A DNA stretch of 64,000 nt, taken from positions 2,042,501 to 2,106,500 of the forward strand of contig NC_015844.1 in assembly GCF_000973105.1 (NCBI RefSeq), in the 5' to 3' direction. Source of the stretch: Zobellia galactanivorans. GTDB taxonomy: Bacteria > Bacteroidota > Bacteroidia > Flavobacteriales > Flavobacteriaceae. The notes beneath the pieces were generated by a model, which was not told where the DNA came from, ran no database searches, and saw only the letters and a program-made list of their open reading frames with translations. How positions within the stretch are numbered: the first letter of the stretch is position 1; the number at the start of each line of letters is the position of its first letter. Position numbers and translations under genes: made by a program. This document shows, one piece after another, positions 28,297 to 36,683 of the stretch.

Positions 28297-29037
28297 ATGG
28301 TTAGTATAATAACACCCGTCTATAACTCAGAAAAGTATATTACTCATTGTATTGAGTCTGTACTCGCCCAAACCTACGGTAATTGGGAGCATATTCTTGT
28401 TGATGACTGTTCTACAGATAAGAGTATTGCAATAATATCTGAGTATGCGAAAAACGACACACGAATTCGTCTTTTGCAATTAGAGAGTAATAGTGGTGCG
28501 GGTATAGCAAGAAATACGGCCATAGAAGCCGCCAAAGGGCGTTATATAGCCTTTTTGGACAGTGATGATGCTTGGCTTCCCCAAAAGTTAAAGACGCAAG
28601 TATCCTTTATGCAGGATAACAACTATTATTTTACGTATACGGCCTATGACAAAATGAATGAATTGGGTGAATCTCTGAATCAACCTGTAAATGTAAAATC
28701 TAAAACCACCTACCGTTCTGCTTTATTCAAAAACCCTATTGGCTGTTTGACCGCAATGTATGATGTAGATTTTTTTGGGAAACAATATATGCCGGAGATT
28801 CGTAAGCGCCAAGATTATGCACTTTGGCTGAAATTATTGAAGAAAACCGACGCCTATGGCTTAGACAAGATATTATCTACTTACAGAATAGGCAATGAAT
28901 CAATATCTTCCAATAAGTTTAAATTGATTAAATATGAATGGCGAATTTACCGAGAAGTAGAAGGCTTATCCCTCTTACAATCTATATTTTATACCGTTTC
29001 CGCAATCATTTTAAAATTGAAAAGCTACATTTGGTAG
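28297..29037 (+). CDS. Glycosyltransferase family 2
   Basis: A 246-residue GT-A enzyme with the textbook start VSIITPVYNSEKYITHCIESVLAQTYGNWEHILVDDCSTDKS, then SGAGIARNTAIEAAKGRYIAFLDSDDAW containing the donor-binding DSDD. KRQDYALWLKLLKK is the usual late E/QD acceptor motif. It should add one sugar of the repeat unit on the cytoplasmic face. It lies between the propeller gene and the initiating transferase gene. Confidence 0.92.
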   Translation: MVSIITPVYNSEKYITHCIESVLAQTYGNWEHILVDDCSTDKSIAIISEYAKNDTRIRLLQLESNSGAGIARNTAIEAAKGRYIAFLDSDDAWLPQKLKTQVSFMQDNNYYFTYTAYDKMNELGESLNQPVNVKSKTTYRSALFKNPIGCLTAMYDVDFFGKQYMPEIRKRQDYALWLKLLKKTDAYGLDKILSTYRIGNESISSNKFKLIKYEWRIYREVEGLSLLQSIFYTVSAIILKLKSYIW

Positions 29038-29054
29038 TTCAAAATTATTAAGAA

Positions 29055-30422
29055 ATGCCTAGGCCTTCCATTTTAAATTCTGTAGAACGAAAGTTTATAC
29101 TGTTTGTAGGTGACTTAATTATTATTTTGGCATCGTTGAATGTACTTGTCAATAATGCTATTGATGCCAAGTATATCCTAATGGGCATTAAAGTAATTGT
29201 TTTTTCATTCGGAATAACTAGTTACTTGGTATTAGCGTATATTCTAGAATTTTATAATCTTGAGAAAGTATCGAATCGCAAGAAGGTTTTTTCGCAATCG
29301 CTCTATATAAGCGGATTATATGTTTTGGCGGTCTTCCTCTTCTTGGTCATCGTTTACGATGTCAGTTTTTGGCGAATGCCCTTATTGTATTTTTTGGTAC
29401 TTACCCCTATAGAGATCGGTCTTTGGCGATTGTTCTTTAGAAATATATTTAGCGTGATTCCCGTTACTAAGAATGTGCTTTATATCTACGACGGGCATGC
29501 AATGGGCACGGTAAAGGACGACATCGGATTAATCAACGGGGATGAGATGAAGACCTTTTACAAGGTTAAGCTGACCTACCCCTTAGATGACGCCAATTAC
29601 TTTAATAAGCCATCGTTTATGTCGGCAGCCGATAAAATTGATGCCTACATTATAAACCTCCGAAGCTATGACGACTTGCCCAAAGATTTAGAGAAAATGC
29701 TCTTAAGGGCTATTTTGTTGGGAAGGGAAGTGGTAACATTTACTTCGTTCTACGAGAATACTTACGAAGCTTTGCCCATTAGATCTCGAAATGATAGCTT
29801 TTACGAGATATTGCAGTTGAGAAACCGAAAAATACGATACCTAGGTAGAATCTTTACCTTCAGTGTAAATTTTATACTCTCTATTGTAGTGGGGCTCATT
29901 TGTGTCTTTTGTATCCCCATAGTTTGGTTCTTAAACCTTTTTTTCAATAAGGGCCCCTTATTTTACACCCAAAAGCGGGTCGGCTTACACGGTAAGGAAT
30001 TCAAGATATATAAGTTCAGGTCAATGGTCGTCGATGCCGAGAAAAGTGGTGCGGCCATGGCCAAGGCCAATGATGCGCGAATTACCCCCTTTGGAAAAAT
30101 ATTGAGGTTGTTCCGAATTGACGAGTTGCCACAGATCATTTCCATAATCAATGGCGATATGCAATTTATCGGTCCGAGACCCGAGCGTAAGGTGTTTGTA
30201 GACCAATTGAACGAAATGATACCTTATTACGGGGTTCGGCACTTGATCAAACCGGGAATTACCGGATGGGCCCAAGTAAAATATAAATACGGGGAAAACC
30301 TTGAAGACTCGATCCGTAAGCTTGAGTACGACCTGTATTATGTCAAGAACAAATCCATAACACTCGATTTTCGAATATTGTTCAAAACCGTGACCACAGT
30401 TCTGTTTTCCAGGGGCGTTTAA
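29055..30422 (+). CDS. Polyprenyl glycosylphosphotransferase (WcaJ/WbaP type)
   Basis: Starts repeat-unit synthesis by moving a sugar 1-phosphate onto undecaprenyl phosphate. The 455-residue protein has four N-terminal hydrophobic segments (up to about 125), a soluble middle region, a further membrane segment near 270-300 and the bacterial sugar transferase domain. That domain shows PLFYTQKRVGLHGKEFKIYKFRSM, RIDELPQIISIINGDMQFIGPRPE and KPGITGWAQVKYKYG. GC content returns to the level of the genome flanks here. It closes the polysaccharide cluster. Confidence 0.93.
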   Translation: MPRPSILNSVERKFILFVGDLIIILASLNVLVNNAIDAKYILMGIKVIVFSFGITSYLVLAYILEFYNLEKVSNRKKVFSQSLYISGLYVLAVFLFLVIVYDVSFWRMPLLYFLVLTPIEIGLWRLFFRNIFSVIPVTKNVLYIYDGHAMGTVKDDIGLINGDEMKTFYKVKLTYPLDDANYFNKPSFMSAADKIDAYIINLRSYDDLPKDLEKMLLRAILLGREVVTFTSFYENTYEALPIRSRNDSFYEILQLRNRKIRYLGRIFTFSVNFILSIVVGLICVFCIPIVWFLNLFFNKGPLFYTQKRVGLHGKEFKIYKFRSMVVDAEKSGAAMAKANDARITPFGKILRLFRIDELPQIISIINGDMQFIGPRPERKVFVDQLNEMIPYYGVRHLIKPGITGWAQVKYKYGENLEDSIRKLEYDLYYVKNKSITLDFRILFKTVTTVLFSRGV

Positions 30423-30518
30423 CCTGGTGATTCCTAGGGCTGCCATTGCCAGGTTCTATAGAGCTGGCACAACAAATGAATATTTTGTGCATTTTAGTGC
30501 TAATTCCACTTCAAAACG

Positions 30519-30526
30519 TATTTTTG
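30519..30526 (+). promoter_or_regulatory. Promoter -7 element for purD
   Basis: TATTTTTG followed by C matches TAnnTTTG(C) and lies 15 bases before the purD ATG. A TTTG at 30484-30487 is too far upstream to be a well-spaced -33 box. Confidence 0.45.
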
Positions 30527-30541
30527 CGCAAACCTTAGAAC

Positions 30542-31813
30542 ATGAATATTCTTATTTTAGGTGCCGGAGGTCGTGAGCACACCTTGGCATGGAAGCTTAG
30601 CCAAAGTTCCAAATTGAACCATCTTTTTGTCGCACCCGGAAACGCCGGTACACGCGAAGTCGCTACCAATTTGCCAATTGGGGTAAACGATTTTGAGGCC
30701 ATTAAGGAAGCGGTCTTGGAAAATGATATCGATTTGGTCGTGGTCGGCCCCGAAGACCCGTTGGTAAACGGGGTTCATGATTTCTTTTTAAACGATGCCG
30801 CTATTCGGCATATACCGGTTATCGGTCCGCAAAAGGCCGGTGCCGAACTTGAAGGCAGTAAAGAGTTCGCCAAAAAGTTCATGATGCGCCATAACATACC
30901 TACGGCGGCCTACCAAAGCTTTACTTCTGAAACCTTACGGCAAGGGTATGATTTTCTCGAAACCCTACAAGCGCCATATGTGCTAAAGGCAGATGGATTG
31001 GCAGCGGGTAAGGGAGTGGTCATTCTCGAAGATATTGAAGAGGCCAAGAAAGAACTAAAGACCATGCTTGTCGATGCTAAATTCGGCGCAGCAAGTACCA
31101 CAGTGGTCATTGAAGAGTTTTTATCGGGAATCGAACTTAGCGTCTTTGTCTTGACCGATGGGGAAGGGTACAAGGTTTTGCCTACGGCCAAAGACTATAA
31201 ACGCATAGGTGAAGGCGATACCGGATTGAATACAGGCGGTATGGGGGCCATATCCCCTGTTCCTTTCGCAGATGACAGCTTTATGGATAAGATACACGAG
31301 CGAATCGTAAAACCGACCGTAGAGGGGCTTAAAAAGGATAATTTGCCGTATAAGGGCTTTATCTTTATCGGTCTGATCAAGGTGGGCGAGGATCCAAAGG
31401 TTATCGAGTACAATGTTCGGATGGGCGATCCCGAGACCGAAGTCGTAATCCCGCGTATCAAAAATGACTTGGTTGAAGTTTTGGAAGCCGTGGCCCAAGG
31501 AAGGCTCAATGAAATAGATCTAGAGCTCGATCCGCGTACGGCATCGACCGTAATGTTGGTTTCGGGCGGTTATCCCGAAGCATATACCAAGGGGATAGAG
31601 ATCAAAGGCTTTGAAGGAGTAGAGGATTCATTGGTCTTTCATGCAGGTACACAATTGAAAGACGGCAAGGTGGTTACCAGCGGGGGTAGGGTAATGGCGA
31701 TTACTTCCTATGGCAACGATTTTAAGGAAGCCTTGGCTACATCCTACAAGAACATCGAAAAAATCAAGTTCGATAAGATGAATTATAGAAAAGACATTGG
31801 GTTCGATCTTTAA
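30542..31813 (+). CDS. purD: Phosphoribosylamine-glycine ligase
   Basis: Second step of purine synthesis: joins phosphoribosylamine and glycine with ATP to give GAR. The 423-residue ATP-grasp enzyme has ILGAGGREHTLAWKL at the N-terminus, VVGPEDPLVNG, the ATP-binding YVLKADGLAAGKGVV block, DYKRIGEGDTGLNTGGMGAISPVPF and YNVRMGDPETEVV with metal ligands. Length is normal. It has its own promoter-like element and is unrelated to the preceding cluster. A minus-strand small gene converges on it. Confidence 0.96.
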   Translation: MNILILGAGGREHTLAWKLSQSSKLNHLFVAPGNAGTREVATNLPIGVNDFEAIKEAVLENDIDLVVVGPEDPLVNGVHDFFLNDAAIRHIPVIGPQKAGAELEGSKEFAKKFMMRHNIPTAAYQSFTSETLRQGYDFLETLQAPYVLKADGLAAGKGVVILEDIEEAKKELKTMLVDAKFGAASTTVVIEEFLSGIELSVFVLTDGEGYKVLPTAKDYKRIGEGDTGLNTGGMGAISPVPFADDSFMDKIHERIVKPTVEGLKKDNLPYKGFIFIGLIKVGEDPKVIEYNVRMGDPETEVVIPRIKNDLVEVLEAVAQGRLNEIDLELDPRTASTVMLVSGGYPEAYTKGIEIKGFEGVEDSLVFHAGTQLKDGKVVTSGGRVMAITSYGNDFKEALATSYKNIEKIKFDKMNYRKDIGFDL

Positions 31814-31833
31814 GAAAGAATCCAATGTCTTTA

Positions 31834-31863
31834 AAATCCTAAGCTAATAAGGTACTAGGATTT
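31834..31863. terminator. Weak bidirectional hairpin between convergent genes
   Basis: An 8-bp inverted repeat (AAATCCTA at 31834-31841 with its complement at 31856-31863) with a 14-base loop lies between purD and the minus-strand gene and overlaps the stop codon of the latter. There is no long T-run. Confidence 0.35.
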
Positions 31864-32083
31864 ATAGGTATGAATGGGAAGAAATCGATTTGTCTTCTTC
31901 ATCATTGTCACTGTATTGTTTCAATTGCAGCATCCAATAAACAAATGCGGCAAAACAAATGGCCATAAGGATCCAATTCAATGTATTGGCGCCCCACCAG
32001 CTGTGCATGTGACGCAATTGATCAAGTGGCCAAAACAAGTGGTTTACGAACAAATCCTCTATTCCTTTAAAAAATGATGTCAT
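31862..32083 (-). CDS. Small single-helix membrane protein (DUF6341-like)
   Basis: A 73-residue protein with an amphipathic N-terminal segment (SFFKGIEDLFVNHLFWPLDQLR), one membrane helix at about 35-53 (NWILMAICFAAFVYWMLQL) and an acidic tail. I recall a Flavobacteria-specific family (DUF6341) found next to purD and a polytopic membrane protein, as here. A TAnnTTTG element lies 20 bases before its ATG. Function unknown. Confidence 0.72.
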   Translation of the reverse strand: MTSFFKGIEDLFVNHLFWPLDQLRHMHSWWGANTLNWILMAICFAAFVYWMLQLKQYSDNDEEDKSISSHSYL

Positions 32084-32103
32084 CTTAGCTATATTTACGT
32101 GTG

Positions 32104-32111
32104 CAAAAGTA
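32104..32111 (-). promoter_or_regulatory. Promoter -7 element for the small membrane protein
   Basis: The minus strand reads TACTTTTG, an exact TAnnTTTG match 20 bases before the ATG at 32083. No good -33 box was found. Confidence 0.5.
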
Positions 32112-32274
32112 TAAAAAAGCTGAGAAACTTTCTAAATTTTAATCGTTGCTATCGGGCAGCTCCCTCTTTTACCTGTCGTTGGTCGTAGTGTTTAAGAGGT
32201 ATTTCGGAAAGTTTTAGGGTAAGCTCGTACCGGCAATATTCAGGCCGTCTCATTTATAAATAGATAGTTTTCAG

Positions 32275-33213
32275 ATGATATCAATCATTTTTGGCAAGAC
32301 AAAGCCAATAAATTTTATAATCGTTTATTCGTTTCTTTTTGTTTTCTATTGGTTCGCCCATTACTATCTTTTCCAAAGAGTTTACGAACCCTTTGACCTG
32401 ATATGGCATGTTTTTATTTTGGCGGTACTGTTTTTCAGTGTTTTTCTCGTCAATTTTATAGTGAAGCGAAACAAGGTTACCGGGCTAAACTCCTATGCCA
32501 TCCTTTTCTACGGTCTTTTGGTCGTTATTTTTCCTGAGACCCTGATCGATTCCAATGCGGTCTTCTGTAGTTTCTTTCTTTTACTGGCCATACGTAGGCT
32601 TATTAGCTTGCGTTCCCTGAAAAATATAAAGTTTAAGATTTTTGATGCCACCATTTGGATCCTGGCGGCCAGCCTTTTTTATGATTGGGCCTTGTTGTAC
32701 ATGATCCTCGTTTTTGCCGCCATCTATTTTTATGAACCGAAAAATATCAGGAACTGGCTTGTGCCCTTGGCCGGGGTTTTTACCGTGGTTATGATAACCG
32801 AATGCGTGCTTGTGCTGGCCAATAATCAACAATTTTTTGTGGATCATTATACGTTTCAGGCTTCATTTGATGTAAATTATTTTTCCTATTGGGGGCATAG
32901 TTTCAAGTTGATACTTTTCGCCTTGGCTACCTTTGTTGCGGGGCTACTGGCTTTTTTAAAACTGGGAAAGGCGGGCTTTGGCAAGGTGGTTACCATGCGT
33001 TTAATAGCTTTCTCCTTTGTTATAGGCCTTGTACTGAACGTATTTATGTTGACCGATAACGTGTATCCGGTGATGATCACCTTTTTTCCATCCGTAGTGT
33101 TCATGACCAAATATGTCGAGTCGCTCAGAAAGGCGAACATGCGCGAAATCGTACTTATGGCCGCCGTAGTAATTCCTTTTTTGGTATTGGCAACGGGCAT
33201 TGCCATCAAATAA
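32275..33213 (+). CDS. Polytopic membrane protein (DUF6427-like)
   Basis: A 312-residue integral membrane protein with about eight to nine hydrophobic segments and short polar loops (for example NFIVKRNKVTGLNSYAI). There is no enzyme signature. By context and topology I place it with DUF6427, a Flavobacteria family that accompanies the small DUF6341-like protein and purD. It is divergent from the small gene with 191 bases between. Function unknown. Confidence 0.7.
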   Translation: MISIIFGKTKPINFIIVYSFLFVFYWFAHYYLFQRVYEPFDLIWHVFILAVLFFSVFLVNFIVKRNKVTGLNSYAILFYGLLVVIFPETLIDSNAVFCSFFLLLAIRRLISLRSLKNIKFKIFDATIWILAASLFYDWALLYMILVFAAIYFYEPKNIRNWLVPLAGVFTVVMITECVLVLANNQQFFVDHYTFQASFDVNYFSYWGHSFKLILFALATFVAGLLAFLKLGKAGFGKVVTMRLIAFSFVIGLVLNVFMLTDNVYPVMITFFPSVVFMTKYVESLRKANMREIVLMAAVVIPFLVLATGIAIK

Positions 33214-33229
33214 TTTATGAATAACTTTG
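33200..33229 (+). promoter_or_regulatory. Promoter for the DUF4254-GT9 pair
   Basis: TTG at 33200-33202, a 19-base spacer, then TAACTTTG (33222-33229) followed by C. Both boxes and spacing fit the Bacteroidota consensus. The -33 box lies inside the end of the preceding gene. The ATG is 19 bases downstream. Confidence 0.65.
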
Positions 33230-33248
33230 CCTTTAAAGCTATAAAGAG

Positions 33249-33851
33249 ATGTTCAGTAAGTTCGCCTACTCAATTTTTGAAGAAAGTATTCAAAAGTACC
33301 ACGTCATAGACGATGTTTATCAACCTTTCGAAAACCCTTATCCCAAAGATGATATTGCACACTTGCTCTATCGTAAGAACTGGATAGATACCGTACAATG
33401 GCATTACGAAGATATTATTCGCGACCCCGACATCGCTCCTGCCGATGCCTTGGTCCTAAAAAGAAAAATTGATGCGAGCAATCAAGACCGAACCGACTTG
33501 GTCGAATTTATAGATAGTTATTTCCTTAACAAGTACAAAGATGTTGAGGTGAAGGAGGGTGCAACGATCAACACCGAAAGTCCGGCTTGGGCCATAGATC
33601 GTCTATCCATCCTGGCATTGAAAGTTTACCATATGCAAGAAGAGGTCGGCCGCACCGATGCTTCTTCCGAACACATTGAAAAATGTACCCAAAAACTGAA
33701 CATACTGCTCGAACAGCGTAAAGACCTTTCCATGGCAATCGACCAATTGTTGGCCGATATCGAGGCCGGGGATAAATACATGAAGGTATACAAGCAGATG
33801 AAGATGTACAATGACGATGAGATGAACCCTATCCTACGTGGTCAAAAATAA
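33249..33851 (+). CDS. DUF4254 family protein
   Basis: A 200-residue soluble, mainly helical protein. The VQWHYEDIIRDP segment and NQDRTDLVEFID motif match the DUF4254 family of Bacteroidota, as I recall it. No catalytic site is recognised. It overlaps the GT9 gene by 14 bases, and the pairing suggests a shared role in lipid A-core or other envelope glycoconjugate assembly, which is inference from context only. Confidence 0.8.
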   Translation: MFSKFAYSIFEESIQKYHVIDDVYQPFENPYPKDDIAHLLYRKNWIDTVQWHYEDIIRDPDIAPADALVLKRKIDASNQDRTDLVEFIDSYFLNKYKDVEVKEGATINTESPAWAIDRLSILALKVYHMQEEVGRTDASSEHIEKCTQKLNILLEQRKDLSMAIDQLLADIEAGDKYMKVYKQMKMYNDDEMNPILRGQK

Positions 33852-34887
33852 ACCGGGACATATATTGGTCATTCGGCTATCTGCCATGGGCGATGTGGCC
33901 ATGACAGTGCCTGTGCTTATTGCTTTGACCCAGCAGCACCCCAAACTGAAGGTGACGGTACTTACCCGAAAGTTCTTTGCCCCGATGTTCGAAAGCATAC
34001 CGAACCTTAGTGTGTACGAGGCCGATGTAAAGGGAAGGCATAAAGGGGTCTTCGGACTTTGGAAACTCTACAAAGAGCTCCTTCAATTGAAAATCGATGC
34101 TGTTGCCGACTTGCACAATGTGTTGCGGAGCAAGGTCTTGAAGAGGTATTTTCAGTTCGGGGGAATTCCCGTTGTTCAAATCGATAAGGGCCGGGCTGAA
34201 AAGAAGGCCCTGACATCGGGTAATCCAAAATTTTTTAAACCGCTTAAGACCACGCATCAGCGATACATCGATGTATTCGTAAAATCGGGACTTCCCGTAG
34301 ACGTATCGAAAAAACAGGTGTTGTCTAAACAGCGCTTATCCGAAAAAACCCTGGGGCTGATCGGGGCGAATTCAAAAAAATGGATCGGTATTGCCCCTTT
34401 TGCGGCATTTGAAGGTAAAACCTATCCCTTGGAATTAATGGAGGAAGTCGTTTCCGAACTTAATGAAAGTGAAAAGTATACTATTTTCCTATTTGGAGGA
34501 GGGGCCGATCAAGAGCGAACGCTTGAAGGCTTTAAGAAGAAGTTCAAAAACTGCTTGAACCTGGTCGGGAAACTGTCTTTTGGTGAAGAACTCGCCCTGA
34601 TTTCAAATTTAGACCTCATGTTATCAATGGATAGCGGAAATGCGCACCTTGCCGCCATGTATGGCGTTCCCGTGGTTACGCTTTGGGGGGTTACCCATCC
34701 GTTCGCCGGTTTTTCCCCCTTTGGTCAAGATCTGGATAACGCCCTATGTTCCGATCGCAATACTTATCCCCTGATTCCGACATCGGTCTATGGTAATAAA
34801 ATGCCGGAAGGATACGAAAAGGCCATGCATACTATACTACCCAAAACCGTTGTAGATAAACTCCAACTCATTTTAGATAGGGACTGA
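33838..34887 (+). CDS. Glycosyltransferase family 9 (heptosyltransferase-like)
   Basis: A 349-residue GT-B enzyme related to LPS heptosyltransferases. It begins HILVIRLSAMGDVAMTVPVL, the signature GT9 N-terminus, and has DLHNVLRSK, a donor-domain start WIGIAPFAAFEGKTYP, the FGGG loop and the SMDSGNAHLAAMYGVPVVTLWG block. The start is a GTG at 33838 inside the end of the DUF4254 gene. The sugar transferred is not readable. It converges on the TetR gene with only 6 bases between stops. Confidence 0.9.
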   Translation: MVKNKPGHILVIRLSAMGDVAMTVPVLIALTQQHPKLKVTVLTRKFFAPMFESIPNLSVYEADVKGRHKGVFGLWKLYKELLQLKIDAVADLHNVLRSKVLKRYFQFGGIPVVQIDKGRAEKKALTSGNPKFFKPLKTTHQRYIDVFVKSGLPVDVSKKQVLSKQRLSEKTLGLIGANSKKWIGIAPFAAFEGKTYPLELMEEVVSELNESEKYTIFLFGGGADQERTLEGFKKKFKNCLNLVGKLSFGEELALISNLDLMLSMDSGNAHLAAMYGVPVVTLWGVTHPFAGFSPFGQDLDNALCSDRNTYPLIPTSVYGNKMPEGYEKAMHTILPKTVVDKLQLILDRD

Positions 34888-34893
34888 ACCGTT

Positions 34894-35511
34894 TTACGCT
34901 GTAGTCGCTTTAGGTTCCAATGATTTAAAGTATTGGCGTAATTGCGACATAAAACGATATTTACGGGCACTTGGGGCCGTTTCCACCATTAGGGTCCTAA
35001 CACCGATATACGAGCTCATAAGGTACACCGCAACGCCTTCACTGTCTACGTGTCTATCTATATATCCGTTGAATTTTCCGCGTTGTACCGCAGATACCAA
35101 GTTCACTTCCCAAATACGCAAGATATCGTTCAAGTGCTTCATTATGGTTTCATTCTTGCCATTGAATTCGCTGATAAAATTGCTCAGTACAAATCCAAAG
35201 TCGAATTCGTTGTGTACAGCGGTTTCCAAAGCTTCCTCAAAACACTGCGTAATAAGGTCCAGGGTGTTTTCGTGCCCTTCGATAGGTTCTATGAGCATAC
35301 TGTACATTTTTCTGACCAAAAGATTTTCTATGATTTGAATAAAGAAGTCTTCCTTTGATTCAAAATGATAATAGAAAGCTCCTTTTGACAATGACAATTC
35401 TTTTAATATGTCATCAATACTAGTGTTGTAATAACCGTTTCTGTAAAAAAGCTCCAGTCCTGTTACTTGCATTCTTTGCATGGTAGCCATGCGTTTTAAA
35501 CTCTTGGTCAT
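34894..35511 (-). CDS. TetR/AcrR family transcriptional regulator
   Basis: A 205-residue one-component repressor. The helix-turn-helix is at about 20-60 (GYYNTSIDDILKELSLSKGAFYYHFESKEDFF), typical of the family; the C-terminal ligand domain is all-helical. The frame stays open to 35814, but the extra N-terminal sequence is not protein-like, so I start at the ATG at 35511, where MTKSLKRMATMQRM leads into the HTH helix 1. The ligand and targets are unknown. The nearest divergent gene is the DUF2064 gene. Confidence 0.9.
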   Translation of the reverse strand: MTKSLKRMATMQRMQVTGLELFYRNGYYNTSIDDILKELSLSKGAFYYHFESKEDFFIQIIENLLVRKMYSMLIEPIEGHENTLDLITQCFEEALETAVHNEFDFGFVLSNFISEFNGKNETIMKHLNDILRIWEVNLVSAVQRGKFNGYIDRHVDSEGVAVYLMSSYIGVRTLMVETAPSARKYRFMSQLRQYFKSLEPKATTA

Positions 35512-35878
35512 AATTTCACGATTTGGGTTAAACCGACCGATTGGTCTCATACAAAGAACCTTCGGCATTAGGGCTATGTGAGAAATGGGGGGATGTTTTA
35601 CCATTTTTTTCGATGAAAGGTAAAAATCGTTGCATAAGTGGTCATTCATCGAGTTGCTTACAAACCGGCTAGTCGGAAAATTGATGCCGATTGCCGAGTG
35701 AAAATCCATTCGAGGCCTTTTAAAATTTGCTTTTTGTCGAGCAATGGATATGTTTTGGACTTCATAACCCATATAATGTGAGAAAATACACACGCGGAAA
35801 AGAAGTATCATCACTTCTTTACTATCTTGCAGGCGAATTCAAGTAAGGTTCTTCAACTTTTACGACCAAGTTCCGCAA
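35512..35878. other. Divergent intergenic region with two inverted repeats
   Basis: These 367 bases separate the TetR gene and the DUF2064 gene. Two inverted repeats stand out: TTTTACC at 35596-35602 facing GGTAAAA at 35619-35625 (16 bases apart), and AAAGAAGT at 35799-35806 facing ACTTCTTT at 35813-35820 (6 bases apart). Either could be a TetR operator. I found no TAnnTTTG element or convincing gene here. Confidence 0.45.
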
Positions 35879-36589
35879 ATGGGGCAAGCCAAAACGAATA
35901 CCGCCATATTGATATTCTCTCTTTCCGCACGTCGGGAAGCAGAGCGTAAAACGCTTTTTGGCAAACGGGGCAAAAAGACCACCGAAAGTTTTTTTGATAT
36001 GCTCATCGAACTTACCAAGACTACGGCCAGCCGAACCGGCGCCGATGTGGTTGTGGTGGATGAGCATCAACAAAAAGGCCGAAGTTTTGGCGAGCGATAT
36101 GCCAATGCCTTTCAAGGACTTTTTAATCAAGGCTATGACAAGGTCATATCCATAGGGAACGATACGCCCGATTTAACCTCCGATATTCTTGCTGAGGCCA
36201 TTGAACGGATGCAGCAAAACGATTTGCTCGTCGGGCCTTCGTCCGATGGAGGGGTCTATTTACTGGGAATGCACCGCGAATTCTTCGAGCTTGATAAATT
36301 CAAGGCCCTACCTTGGTTGCAATCGGATCTGTTGAAGACAATGCTAAACGGCTCTTTTTCGAAAGGGGCCCGAGCCTATTGCCTTGAGGAACTTTCGGAT
36401 ATTGATACCGTACGTCAACTGCTTCAATTTGCCTATAGTTCTGAAGACGCAGTCCTCGTAGACTTTATTTTAACCCATTTGCTTGTTTATACTGACCGGA
36501 CCTTTAAGGGGGCGGTTTTGCTATATGCCAACGAACATTCGCTTTCTTCTTATTTAAGAGGCCCTCCTGCATCCTTCATAGCAGCCTAG
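35879..36589 (+). CDS. DUF2064 family glycosyltransferase-like protein
   Basis: A 236-residue GT-A-like nucleotidyl/glycosyltransferase of the DUF2064 (TIGR04282) family. Motifs are ISIGNDTPDLTSDILAEAIE, close to the family GsDcPdl block, and LLVGPSSDGGVYLLGMHREFFE. The family is often linked with radical SAM/selenodomain or arsenosugar genes, but none is visible here. It is upstream of the SusC gene by 94 bases on the same strand and may belong to that locus. Confidence 0.82.
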   Translation: MGQAKTNTAILIFSLSARREAERKTLFGKRGKKTTESFFDMLIELTKTTASRTGADVVVVDEHQQKGRSFGERYANAFQGLFNQGYDKVISIGNDTPDLTSDILAEAIERMQQNDLLVGPSSDGGVYLLGMHREFFELDKFKALPWLQSDLLKTMLNGSFSKGARAYCLEELSDIDTVRQLLQFAYSSEDAVLVDFILTHLLVYTDRTFKGAVLLYANEHSLSSYLRGPPASFIAA

Positions 36590-36683
36590 TTGAAACCTAT
36601 TTTTAGGTTAAGGGGAGAAGACGGCCATAATGTGGCGGTTTCCCTCTCGAAAAGCAAATAACAACTTCCTTATAAGATTTTTA

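Noticed and set aside
30423-30541. 7-bp inverted repeat (AACCTGG/CCAGGTT) after the initiating transferase as cluster terminator
   Set aside because: Loop of about 20 bases and no T-run; too weak to call.
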